DNA from: Caldivirga sp. UBA161
GTDB taxonomy: Archaea > Thermoproteota > Thermoprotei > Thermoproteales > Thermocladiaceae
Reading direction: 5' to 3'
NCBI RefSeq assembly: GCF_002506515.1
Contig: NZ_DAXS01000068.1
Location: 1,661 to 65,660 of the forward strand
Length of the DNA stretch: 64,000 nt
Part shown: in pieces, positions 26,736 to 34,973 of the stretch
Layout: each line of letters begins with the position of its first letter
Numbering within the stretch: position 1 is the first letter of the stretch
The notes under the pieces: model-generated
What the model saw: only the letters and a program-made list of their open reading frames with translations
Database searches by the model: none
What the model was told of the DNA's origin: nothing
Translations under genes and position numbers: made by a program

Positions 26736-28349
26736 TTATTCACCCTTAATTAATTGGCGCTTAATCAAGTACTCCCTTAATGGTTTATGTAAAGCCTCCT
26801 CAACTATCCCCTTAGTGTTTATGAATGCTGAGAATGCCTTAGGTATCCTACTTACCACATCCATTGGGGTTAAGTGGTAACCCAACTCTAATGCGGCTAA
26901 GTCACCTGCAACACCTGTTATGAATGCTGCTATGGCTGCAGCCTCAAGGGTATCATTAACCCTATGAAGCATTGTTGCTAAAACCCCCGTTAATACATCA
27001 CCGGTTCCACCAACAGTCATACCTGGATTACCGGTCATGTTTAGCTTAATCCTTGAGCCGTCGCTTACAATATCTGTGTTGCCCTTAAGGAGAATTACGC
27101 TACCTGGGCAGCATTTAGAAACCTGCTCCTTAAGCCATTGCCCTGCTTCAATTGGGTTAAGTTTAGGTACATCAATACCCAATAACTCCCTTAACTCTCC
27201 AGCATGCGGAGTAAGTACTACACCTGGCTTAAGTAGGTTAAGCCTCTTCCCAATTCCAATTGCCTTTATCGCGTCAGCATCAATAACAATCCTCTTACCT
27301 AGCTTAACCGCGGTCTCAAGTATTATGTAGACTGCCTCCATTGTTGCCTTCTCAAGTCCTAATCCAGGACCTATGGCAACCACATTAGCCCTCTCAATAC
27401 CTCTAAGTACTGGTCCAATATTATCCTTACTTAAAAACTCACCTTCAAGTGGTACCGCTATTAAGTTTGGCGTCTGGGATCTAATATCATGCGCAACATC
27501 ATGGGGTGCATAGACTATCGGTAAGTCAGCCCCCGTTATTAATGAGGCTAACGCAGTCAACATTATGGCTCCAGTGTAGTCTCTTGAACCCCCTATTATG
27601 GCTATTCTACCGAATTCACCCTTCTTAGAGTCAAGTTTCCTGGCATATGTTAAGTAATTTAAGTCACCAGGCCCAACTATTAACTCAGCCTCCTTTGGGA
27701 TGCCTATGTCGATCACCACCAGTTCACCAACATATGGCTTAGCCTTATCGGTAATGAGCCCACGCTTAGCCTTATGCATGGTTACTGTTAAATCAGCCTT
27801 AACAGCCTTGTCAGTAACATCACCAGTATCAGGATCCATACCTGATGGTATATCAACAGCAACCTTAGGCGCCTTTGACATGTTTATTAGGTCTATCGCC
27901 GCTGAGGCAGGCTGCCTAACCCTACCCTTAACGCCGATACCTAGGATTGCATCAATAATCACGTCAGCCCACTTAATGAAGTAATCTTGGTAGGATAATA
28001 ATTCTAACTCATCCCTAGCCTCCATTATTCTACATCCCAGTAGGTTTAAGCATATCTTAAGGTTAGTGGCGGCAGGCTCCTCCCTCATGTCACTAACCCT
28101 ACCTAGTAGTATAATCACAACATCCTTACCCCAATTGTAAAGGTACCTACCAGCCACAATACCATCCCCACCATTATTGCCTAAACCAGCCACAACAAGT
28201 ATCCTGGTTGCGTTTGGCCATCTTGAGGTTATGATTTGCGCAACACCCCTACCGGCATTCTCCATTAATATTCTACTGTCAATGCCTAAGTACGTGGTGT
28301 TGGCATCCAGAACCCTCATCTCTAATACTGATATTGCCTCACTACTCAT
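26736..28349 (-). CDS. nnr: Bifunctional NAD(P)H-hydrate epimerase / dehydratase
   Basis: Repairs hydrated NAD(P)H, a heat-damage product. The N-terminal epimerase domain (about 1-215) carries VVAGLGNNGGDGIVAGRYL, and the C-terminal ADP-dependent dehydratase domain of the ribokinase-like type (about 220-537) carries GPGLG, VLTPHAGELRELLG and the NPGMTVGGTGDVLTG catalytic region. The fused arrangement and the 537-residue length match bacterial and archaeal Nnr. I use ATG 28349 because TATA-like GGTATATTAC lies 27 bp upstream; GTG 28364 adds five residues. A heat-loving host fits the need for this repair. Confidence 0.94.
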   Translation of the reverse strand: MSSEAISVLEMRVLDANTTYLGIDSRILMENAGRGVAQIITSRWPNATRILVVAGLGNNGGDGIVAGRYLYNWGKDVVIILLGRVSDMREEPAATNLKICLNLLGCRIMEARDELELLSYQDYFIKWADVIIDAILGIGVKGRVRQPASAAIDLINMSKAPKVAVDIPSGMDPDTGDVTDKAVKADLTVTMHKAKRGLITDKAKPYVGELVVIDIGIPKEAELIVGPGDLNYLTYARKLDSKKGEFGRIAIIGGSRDYTGAIMLTALASLITGADLPIVYAPHDVAHDIRSQTPNLIAVPLEGEFLSKDNIGPVLRGIERANVVAIGPGLGLEKATMEAVYIILETAVKLGKRIVIDADAIKAIGIGKRLNLLKPGVVLTPHAGELRELLGIDVPKLNPIEAGQWLKEQVSKCCPGSVILLKGNTDIVSDGSRIKLNMTGNPGMTVGGTGDVLTGVLATMLHRVNDTLEAAAIAAFITGVAGDLAALELGYHLTPMDVVSRIPKAFSAFINTKGIVEEALHKPLREYLIKRQLIKGE

Positions 28350-28496
28350 GTTAATTAAGCCCACAGTCCAGGTATATTACAGTATCGCATCAACGCTAAT
28401 GAACTCACGCTCTTTGGGTTCAATGTGAATAATATTATTCGCCACTAAGATTAACATGAGGAAGTGATTGATTAACATTTAGGTATAGTTAAGGCC

Positions 28497-29939
28497 TCAT
28501 ACCCCTATTGCCTTATGAAGCCTCATCCATACGCTTAACGCTACTGCGGCAGTAATAATTACTGTGATAACTGGGTTAATAGCCAGTGGCTGCCTCACTA
28601 TTAATACTATATGAGCATTATTAACAACTGCATATGTTAGGGAAGCTATTACGCTCATTATTAGTGTTATTAAGGCTATGAAGAAGCCTAAAACACGCCT
28701 CACATAATTAATACTGGTTAAGTAAAATAGTGATGTAAGGATAGGTGCTGTAGCCCAAGTAATAATCCTAATCATTGAAATTAACCCTAGTAGGCCTGCT
28801 AATGTAAGCCCCATAGCCACCACGGCTACAACCATGAAACTAACGTAAACCGCATTAATTCCCCTGAAGTATGCCTTAGCGTACTCAGCATAATTATTCT
28901 CAATGCCAGGTAATTCACCTGAGTATAATGTTAAAGTTAAGTTAACCACCATTGGTTTAGTTAAGTTAATAGCCATGCTTGAGAAGCCACCCCCTTCATA
29001 GGCGGTTAATGCATATGAACCACAAGGTAAGGTTAAATTTAACGCCCCTTCAACATTAGGTATAATTAATTCACCCTGATTACCTAACACTACCACGTTT
29101 GAACCCTTCGGAGCATTTACAGTAAGCCTGCATGTGGTGGAGTTAGGCGGCATCATTGGCTTTAGTAATGGGTTCACAGTAATATTAAGGTCCTTAGGCA
29201 CCTCACCCACTGGTACTGGGGTTTCATTAATGATTGCGTATATTACGTAGTAGTTAAGCGGTAGGTTAATTTCATTAACCCCCGGCTTCAATGAACCGTA
29301 ATTAACTAGGTAACTTAACCCTAGGTAACTGTACTGAATATTAATGCTCCTGTTAAGCTTATTAACTATGGTTACGTTAATACCATGCCTAATGAACCAT
29401 AATGCCCTTCCCCAGTATCCACTAGGTATGAGTATCATTGTTGCTGAACCGTAGCCGGCATTTGATAGTGATTGAGTTAAATTCATACTACATATTAAAT
29501 ATGGCTCATTACCCCTAACAATAATTAATACTGGTATGGTGACTTGCCTAATGTAGCTTGTTAATAAATGGAGCCCAGGCCTAATACCCATTATTGTGCC
29601 TGCGTAGCATATTGACCCAGTTATGTTAGTGAAGCCTAGAATCATAACCACGTGCCTATAATCAAGTAGCGCTAAGGCAGCTACTATTGGGATATTCTTA
29701 ACTCCTAATTGGTTTAAGGCATATGAAACACTTAAGGGCACTACACCAGTGAATGGCATTAAGGAACCTCTCCCTGTTATTGCATGCATACTGAATGGGA
29801 CGCCTATTAATGTTAACCCTGCATAGGTTAATGAAGCCAGTAGCGCTAAACCATATGCTAATAACCCAGTTAGTAACGCAGTTGACACCACATGGCCCAT
29901 TACCCTCCTAAGCATCAGTACCATGAGCTTCTTCTCCAT
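28497..29939 (-). CDS. FtsX/MacB-topology membrane protein with large extracellular domain
   Basis: A 480-residue membrane protein. One transmembrane helix near 14-42 is followed by a roughly 310-residue extracellular region, then about four helices (360-475). That is the layout of type VII ABC (MacB/FtsX) permeases. The extracellular part has a MacB-like periplasmic section, and a PEGA/carboxypeptidase-regulatory-like beta-sandwich (about 255-340, VNAPKGSNVVVLGN then LPCGSYALTAYEGG). It overlaps the upstream gene by 25 bases in the operon. No ATPase gene is adjacent, so transport by itself is doubtful; it may use an ATPase encoded elsewhere. Function unknown. Confidence 0.6.
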   Translation of the reverse strand: MEKKLMVLMLRRVMGHVVSTALLTGLLAYGLALLASLTYAGLTLIGVPFSMHAITGRGSLMPFTGVVPLSVSYALNQLGVKNIPIVAALALLDYRHVVMILGFTNITGSICYAGTIMGIRPGLHLLTSYIRQVTIPVLIIVRGNEPYLICSMNLTQSLSNAGYGSATMILIPSGYWGRALWFIRHGINVTIVNKLNRSINIQYSYLGLSYLVNYGSLKPGVNEINLPLNYYVIYAIINETPVPVGEVPKDLNITVNPLLKPMMPPNSTTCRLTVNAPKGSNVVVLGNQGELIIPNVEGALNLTLPCGSYALTAYEGGGFSSMAINLTKPMVVNLTLTLYSGELPGIENNYAEYAKAYFRGINAVYVSFMVVAVVAMGLTLAGLLGLISMIRIITWATAPILTSLFYLTSINYVRRVLGFFIALITLIMSVIASLTYAVVNNAHIVLIVRQPLAINPVITVIITAAVALSVWMRLHKAIGV

Positions 29940-30739
29940 GAAATCACCAGTATTGTTAACATTGGTAGTAGAATTATTATAAGTGGCTCAATTAACACTA
30001 CTATTGGGCTACTGAGATTAATGCTAATGACTTTCTCCATACTTAGGAATAACTTAATTAAAATATACTCAACCACCACTATGATTACGTATGATGCTGC
30101 AATGATTAATGGTATATAGGCTACTGCAGCAATAGCCCAGCCATCAATCATTAGCCTAAGTCGCTTGAAGGCATCAGTTAAGTAATTAAGGTAATTCAAT
30201 GAAATGTAAATTGATGATAATGCAATAATCGCTGTGAATATTAGGTAAATTAATGTTGTGTAGCCTGCTAATTCATTGAATAATTTGGCTGTGAAGTAGG
30301 CTGAGGGATTCTGAGGTATGATTAAGGTTCCATTGATAATACTGCTTGAATTAGTAAACTTAATTATAATTGGATAACCATAATAGTATTCCCTAATTAA
30401 GGTGCAGTTTAATGCCTGCGCCACTTGAGTGCTTAGATTCCCTGGTGCTTCACTAAGCATTAAGCATTCATTGTCCTTAACATGGATTCCATATAAGCCT
30501 GCGTAGGCTGTGTTAATTATGTAGAATGATACCTTAATCCCATTCACTGTAAGTACCCCGTAATTCACTGAGACTTTAATTAGGCTACCATTATACTGCT
30601 GGTTATAGGCTACCGCATAGTGGGCTATTATTACTGAAATTAAGGCTATTGATGATGCTATTGAGAAGAGTAAATACCTTAACGTGAATGCCCTTAAACC
30701 TACGTGTATTGCCTTAAGCTTAAGCCTAGTATTACGCAT
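29915..30739 (-). CDS. FtsX-topology membrane protein, second subunit
   Basis: A 274-residue membrane protein with an N-terminal helix near 20-47, an extracellular domain of about 110 residues, then three helices (about 165-265), again the FtsX half-permease plan. Start ATG 30739 overlaps the SpoIIM-like stop codon; GTG 30751 is the alternative. The 3' end overlaps the next gene by 25 bases, so the products are probably made in fixed ratio as one complex. No sequence family is recognised with certainty. Confidence 0.55.
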   Translation of the reverse strand: MRNTRLKLKAIHVGLRAFTLRYLLFSIASSIALISVIIAHYAVAYNQQYNGSLIKVSVNYGVLTVNGIKVSFYIINTAYAGLYGIHVKDNECLMLSEAPGNLSTQVAQALNCTLIREYYYGYPIIIKFTNSSSIINGTLIIPQNPSAYFTAKLFNELAGYTTLIYLIFTAIIALSSIYISLNYLNYLTDAFKRLRLMIDGWAIAAVAYIPLIIAASYVIIVVVEYILIKLFLSMEKVISINLSSPIVVLIEPLIIILLPMLTILVISWRRSSWY

Positions 30740-31295
30740 GAATAACCGCACCTACGGTGGTTAACTCAAGGTACTCTACGTAGGCAGCTATGAAGAGTAT
30801 TACCACTGATAGGAGTAGCCTAAGTACCCAATGAGTCAGGATTATGCTCAAGGACCTCCGCTTAATTACATTCACTGAGGTGTCAACTGAATTATAGGCT
30901 GATAATGAGTATGAGAATAATTCCAGTAATCCATGAGGTAATATGGCTGATGAAACATACGCTAAAATAAGGTATAGTACGCTAACGCCAATGCTACTGA
31001 CCACAATGTAGCCAAGCGCGATTCCTGTGAATCCAATTAAAATAACATACATTATTGGGCCTATGAATGGTATATTCATTATTAAGTTAAGGCTGAGGTT
31101 ATGAGTGAATATTACCATGTATGATGGGTGCCGCGCAATGTTTTCAAGCTCCTGTAACTCACTCTTACTCAGCACTTGAATACCCCTTAATGACATTAAG
31201 TAACCGATAACCTCACCCACCGCTAAAATTAAGAATGTCGTTAAGTAGTAGATTAATACTCTTCTTGTTAAAACATGCTGCATCCTAAGCACCAT
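30732..31295 (-). CDS. SpoIIM-like (DUF95) membrane protein
   Basis: A 187-residue integral membrane protein of the stage II sporulation protein M family. It has four or five helices with the family block FTGIALGYIVVSS, then SSAILPHGLLELFSYSLSA and a final hydrophobic pair. In bacteria SpoIIM joins a peptidoglycan-hydrolysing complex; archaeal members are widespread and of unknown role. It is the first gene of a three-gene operon whose other members look like ABC exporter half-permeases. The pairing suggests an envelope or membrane-remodelling complex, which is inference. Confidence 0.75.
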   Translation of the reverse strand: MVLRMQHVLTRRVLIYYLTTFLILAVGEVIGYLMSLRGIQVLSKSELQELENIARHPSYMVIFTHNLSLNLIMNIPFIGPIMYVILIGFTGIALGYIVVSSIGVSVLYLILAYVSSAILPHGLLELFSYSLSAYNSVDTSVNVIKRRSLSIILTHWVLRLLLSVVILFIAAYVEYLELTTVGAVIHA

Positions 31296-31471
31296 AGGTT
31301 ACCCTTAGTTTCAGGGTTTTTGTCCTTTTCCATAATACAATAACGGTAATTAATGGGAATCAGTAATTACCCCGCTATTATGAATTCCCTGAGGCAACTT
31401 ACTTAATTTAATGAATTTAAGGAAGCGTTATTTAACAATGAATTTGCGTTAATGAATATAGTGCAATATAA

Positions 31472-31762
31472 CTATAGCCTGCTTATTCTGTATAGCATGA
31501 ATAATCCCACTAGGCTCAGTAATGTTGATACCAGCAATGGTAAGGCAATGTGGTAATCAATATTACGCATCACCCACCAGTAGTAGTATGATGATAGAAG
31601 TATCATGCTTTGAACCAGGAATAGGAATGCAGCTGAGATTAATAATTTACCAACAGGTGTAAAGCCTGTATCCAAGTATTCTCTTAGAATGAACGCCACT
31701 AGGATTGTTTGAACCACTACCAATATTATATTAATCATCCACAATAAGTCGTTTACAGTCAT
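31472..31762 (-). CDS. Small three-helix membrane protein
   Basis: A 96-residue product with three predicted transmembrane helices (about 5-25, 40-60 and 70-92) joined by short loops. The open frame extends upstream into rps11, but a strong TATA box CTTTATATATT lies 27 bp before ATG 31762, fixing this shorter leaderless start. It follows rps11 by about 55 bases with its own promoter. No family recognised. Confidence 0.65.
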   Translation of the reverse strand: MTVNDLLWMINIILVVVQTILVAFILREYLDTGFTPVGKLLISAAFLFLVQSMILLSSYYYWWVMRNIDYHIALPLLVSTLLSLVGLFMLYRISRL

Positions 31763-31784
31763 ATAGTAGGAAGCGGTTGGAGTT

Positions 31785-31795
31785 AATATATAAAG
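31785..31795 (-). promoter_or_regulatory. TATA box of the three-helix membrane protein gene
   Basis: Minus-strand CTTTATATATT is centred 27 bp before ATG 31762, and is among the strongest TATA boxes in the window. Confidence 0.6.
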
Positions 31796-31817
31796 ATTTT
31801 TCAACCTTAAAGCCGAA

Positions 31818-32321
31818 TTACACTCTCCTACCCCTCCTACCTCCAGGTGGCCTAATGGTATCATGGGGTATTGGAGTAACATCCTCGATTCTACCAATTA
31901 TCATGCCTGCCCTAGCCAAAGCCCTAATAGCCGCCACAGCACCTGGCCCTGGAACCTTAAGCCCATATCCACCAGGACCCCTAACCTTAACATGAACAGC
32001 ATTAATGCCCCTTGCCATGGCTATTTGAGCCGCCTTATAGGCAGCCATCATTGCTGCATACGGGCTTGGCTTATCCCTATCAGCCTTAACAACCTGCCCA
32101 CCACTAACCCTAGCCACAGTCTCGCCTCCCGTTAAATCAGTGATAATTATCATAGTGTTATTGGAGCTTGCGTAAATGTAAGCAATACCCCACCTAAGCT
32201 TCCTCAACTGCTGCACCTGCTGGGGTGTAGTTTGAGTTACAGGTTGCTGAACCTGCTCCTGTGCTTCCCCCTGAGCCTGCTGGGTGGCTTCCTGTTCATT
32301 GGATGATGCTTCAGTAGGCAC
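31818..32321 (-). CDS. rps11: 30S ribosomal protein S11
   Basis: Small-subunit platform protein. The conserved core begins at about residue 43 ([22 protein letters not shown]) and runs through [28 protein letters not shown] to the C-terminal [16 protein letters not shown] place the start at GTG 32321 (167 residues). The open frame continues to 32543 inside thiL and would be nonsense there; an ATG at 32369 is possible but would cover the TATA box (32343-32350), which is 25-26 bp before the GTG. The first 40 residues form an unusual Gln/Glu/Thr-rich tail. Confidence 0.93.
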   Translation of the reverse strand: MPTEASSNEQEATQQAQGEAQEQVQQPVTQTTPQQVQQLRKLRWGIAYIYASSNNTMIIITDLTGGETVARVSGGQVVKADRDKPSPYAAMMAAYKAAQIAMARGINAVHVKVRGPGGYGLKVPGPGAVAAIRALARAGMIIGRIEDVTPIPHDTIRPPGGRRGRRV

Positions 32322-32342
32322 AATAACCGCATTCCCTAAGTG

Positions 32343-32350
32343 TTTATAAA
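32343..32350. promoter_or_regulatory. Symmetric TATA box shared by rps11 and thiL
   Basis: TTTATAAA is a perfect palindrome lying 25-26 bp before the rps11 GTG (32321) on one side and 27-28 bp before the thiL ATG (32374) on the other. A single element could serve both divergent leaderless genes. Confidence 0.5.
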
Positions 32351-32373
32351 GATATTTTCCACAAGCCATCGTG

Positions 32374-33321
32374 ATGCTTAGGGAACTTGGTGAAGATAAG
32401 CTAATTAGAATAATGCAGTCACTGATTGGGTTAAAGTACCCTAATGCCAATAATGATGTATCATATGTTGAGTTACCTAATGTAGGCTTACTTACCCTTA
32501 AAATTGACGGTGGCTCATTATCAAGAACTAAGGCAGACTTCATGACTTACTATGACGTAGGCTGGAGAACAACCATTGGAGCAGCCTCAGACCTGTTTGT
32601 TAAATTAGCTAAACCAGTAGCATTAGTTACGTCATTAACCCTCAGGGGGGATCATAGTGAAGTTGAATTGGAGGAGTTGATTAAGGGTATTAATGATGCA
32701 GCCAAGGCTATTGGCGCCGATTACATTGGTGGTGACTTAAATGAGGGTAATGATGATGTATTAGACGTTGCATTACTTGGGATTGCAAGTAAACCTATAG
32801 GTAGGGTGCCTCAGTTAGGTGACGTGTTAGTTACAATACCTGAATTCGGTTTCACTGGGTTAGTCTTTAAACTCTGGTATAGCGGCTTACTTAATAATTA
32901 CACTAATGACCCAATTATAGTTAAGGGGATTGAATTAACCAGAAGGCCAAAGCCCTGGATGCCTAGTTATGAATTAATCAATAGAATTAACTGCATTAAT
33001 GCATCAATGGATTCAAGCGATGGCTTAGGGAGGGTTTTGCATGAAATGGGTAAGGGCGTTAAGATAAGGGTTTACTCATTACCTGTTAATGGTGATGTTG
33101 AATTAGCCTGCCGTAGATACAGCCTAAGCCTAGAGGAGGTGATTTTTAATGGTGGTGAGGAGTACTTACCCGTATTTTCAATAAAGCCGGAATGCCTAGG
33201 CTATTTTAAGGCTATGGGATTCATGGACTTCGCTAAAGTGGAGGAGGGTAGTGGCGTGTACTTGGATTCAAGGGAACTTAAGTACAGGGGGTGGGTTTAC
33301 TTCACTAAACCAAGTTACTAA
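32374..33321 (+). CDS. thiL: Thiamine-monophosphate kinase
   Basis: Phosphorylates thiamine monophosphate to the active diphosphate. The 315-residue product has the AIR-synthase-related fold: [10 protein letters not shown] at the N-terminus, LKIDGGS metal-binding aspartate region near 47-53, [22 protein letters not shown] near 65-86, [12 protein letters not shown] near 116-127, SMDSSDGLG near 211-219 and GGEEYLPVF near 259-267. ATG 32374 is preferred over GTG 32371 because the shared TATA box lies 27-28 bp upstream. It is divergent from rps11 with no other regulatory sequence between them. Confidence 0.9.
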   Translation: MLRELGEDKLIRIMQSLIGLKYPNANNDVSYVELPNVGLLTLKIDGGSLSRTKADFMTYYDVGWRTTIGAASDLFVKLAKPVALVTSLTLRGDHSEVELEELIKGINDAAKAIGADYIGGDLNEGNDDVLDVALLGIASKPIGRVPQLGDVLVTIPEFGFTGLVFKLWYSGLLNNYTNDPIIVKGIELTRRPKPWMPSYELINRINCINASMDSSDGLGRVLHEMGKGVKIRVYSLPVNGDVELACRRYSLSLEEVIFNGGEEYLPVFSIKPECLGYFKAMGFMDFAKVEEGSGVYLDSRELKYRGWVYFTKPSY

Positions 33322-33377
33322 CCCCTTAAGGTTCAGTTAAGGAAAATTTAAATAATAAATAAAGCAGTAATGCAGCC

Positions 33378-33914
33378 ATGGTGAGGGGCCTATTCATAGG
33401 TAGGTTTCAGCCGCCGCATTGGGGCCATATTTGGGCCATTAAGGCTATCCTAAGTGATGTTAATGAAGTCATAGTTGTCTTGGGGTCAGCTCAATTCAAC
33501 TATATAGAAAAGGACCCCTTCACTGTTGGGGAGAGGATATGGATGCTTAGGGAAGGGTTAAGGGAGGGTGGAGTTGACCTCAGTAGGGTTATAATAGTCC
33601 CAGTACCTAATATTGAGAACAATGCCGCTTGGTTAAGCTACATTAAATCCTACTTACCTCCATTTCAAGTAGCCTATACGGGTAATCCATTTGTAGCCAT
33701 GCTGCTTAAGGAAGGTGGAGTTGAAGTTAGGCAGCAGCCAATCTTCGATAGAGGTAAGTATGTGTCAAGTAGGATTAGGGAAATGATGATTAAGGGTGAC
33801 TCAACCTGGAGGGAACTCGTACCAAGCTCAGTGGCTAAGATAATAGATGAGGTTAAGGGCGTTGAGAGGCTTAGGATCATAATTACTGGTGAGGCTGAGC
33901 CCCATAAATGGTAA
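33378..33914 (+). CDS. nadM: Nicotinamide-nucleotide adenylyltransferase (archaeal NadM)
   Basis: Joins NMN and ATP to NAD. The 178-residue product has GRFQPPHWGH (8-17, with HxGH), DPFTVGERIWMLREGL, VPVPNIENNAAW, and the C-terminal VSSRIRE (ISSTxIR motif). This is the archaeal NMNAT type. TATA-like AATTTAAATA is about 28 bp before the ATG. The plus-strand gap after thiL is 56 bases. Confidence 0.95.
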   Translation: MVRGLFIGRFQPPHWGHIWAIKAILSDVNEVIVVLGSAQFNYIEKDPFTVGERIWMLREGLREGGVDLSRVIIVPVPNIENNAAWLSYIKSYLPPFQVAYTGNPFVAMLLKEGGVEVRQQPIFDRGKYVSSRIREMMIKGDSTWRELVPSSVAKIIDEVKGVERLRIIITGEAEPHKW

Positions 33915-34064
33915 TCATGCTACGGCATCTTCATAAATAACCATAGGGCTTAAGTTACAGATAGGGTTAACACCCTAATTAAACATCAACCTCTCTCAAA
34001 ATTATTGATCATTGTTAAAGTCTTAACGCATTTGATGAGTGGTTTATTCATGTTCATCGTAATG

Positions 34065-34080
34065 CATTAATAGGTTAACG
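34065..34080. repeat. 16-bp sequence repeated upstream of two genes (copy 1)
   Basis: CATTAATAGGTTAACG at 34065-34080 recurs exactly at 41439-41454. Copy 1 lies 16 bp before the deoC start and copy 2 lies 31 bp before a methyltransferase start. It may be a shared regulatory element or chance in an AT-rich genome. Confidence 0.3.
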
Positions 34081-34095
34081 TACTCATAAGTAAGC

Positions 34096-34827
34096 ATGGA
34101 GGTGAATATCGTAGGCCTAATAGATAACACGTACTTAAGGCCCTATGGCTCCACGAGGGAGGTTGAGGCCTTGATTGAGGATACTGCCAAGTATGGTGCG
34201 TATTCAATAGTAGTAAACCCAGTATTCCTTCGATACGCCAGGGAATATATGGCGCGTAAGGGCTACAATTTTAAGGTTGCTACAGTTATTGACTTCCCAT
34301 TTGGCACCAACACCACTGAGGCTAGGGTTGATGCCATTAAACACTATTCACAATACGCGGATGAGTTCGATGTAGTAGTGCCAATGGGCCTTGTTAAGTC
34401 TAGGCTATGGAGTGAAGTTGAGTATGATATCGATACCGTAGTTGAGGCTGCGCATAGGGAGGGTAAGGTCATTAAGATAATTGTTGAAGACGCCTACACA
34501 ACAGGGGAGGAGAAGCTTGAATTATATAGGATTGTAATTCAGTCTGGGGCTGATTTCATAAAGACAAGTACGGGATTTGAGGAGCGGGATTACGCTGAGA
34601 AGCTTGGTAACAGGACTGGTGCTCAGATTGAGAATGTTAGGTTAATGGCAGAGTTATCTAGGAGGTATAATCCTAGGATTGGAATTAAGGTTGCTGGCGG
34701 CATAAGGACATACCAGCAGATCCTTGATTTAATGAGAGCGGCTGAGAGGGAACCTGAACCGAGGAGATTTAGGGTTGGTACTAGCCACATAATGAGTATT
34801 ATTGAAAGTATGAAGAATATTCGTTAG
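34096..34827 (+). CDS. deoC: Deoxyribose-phosphate aldolase
   Basis: Cleaves 2-deoxyribose 5-phosphate to acetaldehyde and glyceraldehyde 3-phosphate in deoxynucleoside breakdown. The 243-residue TIM barrel has the Schiff-base lysine K156 in FIKTSTGF and the second lysine K198 in GIKVAGGIRT; the catalytic Asp region is in FDVVVPMG (91-98). Length is normal. It is preceded by a 16-bp element also found before the 41485 methyltransferase gene. Confidence 0.95.
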   Translation: MEVNIVGLIDNTYLRPYGSTREVEALIEDTAKYGAYSIVVNPVFLRYAREYMARKGYNFKVATVIDFPFGTNTTEARVDAIKHYSQYADEFDVVVPMGLVKSRLWSEVEYDIDTVVEAAHREGKVIKIIVEDAYTTGEEKLELYRIVIQSGADFIKTSTGFEERDYAEKLGNRTGAQIENVRLMAELSRRYNPRIGIKVAGGIRTYQQILDLMRAAEREPEPRRFRVGTSHIMSIIESMKNIR

Positions 34828-34973
34828 TTAAGTAATTAATCAATATTGGAGGAGAGTATTAATAAGGTGGGAAGTATTCAATTACTGCATGTAGTCAACG
34901 TAGTTCAGTGCGATTAGGGGTTATGTGGGTATTTCAGTAACATTGCTAGTACTGTAGTTCTATGGCATTAAGA

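Noticed and set aside
31763..31897. 45-residue upstream extension of the three-helix membrane protein
   Set aside because: It runs antiparallel-free into the rps11 coding end and covers the TATA box at 31785-31795.
32322..32543. Upstream extension of rps11
   Set aside because: Lies on the opposite strand of thiL coding sequence and across the shared TATA box; the residues are unlike any S11.
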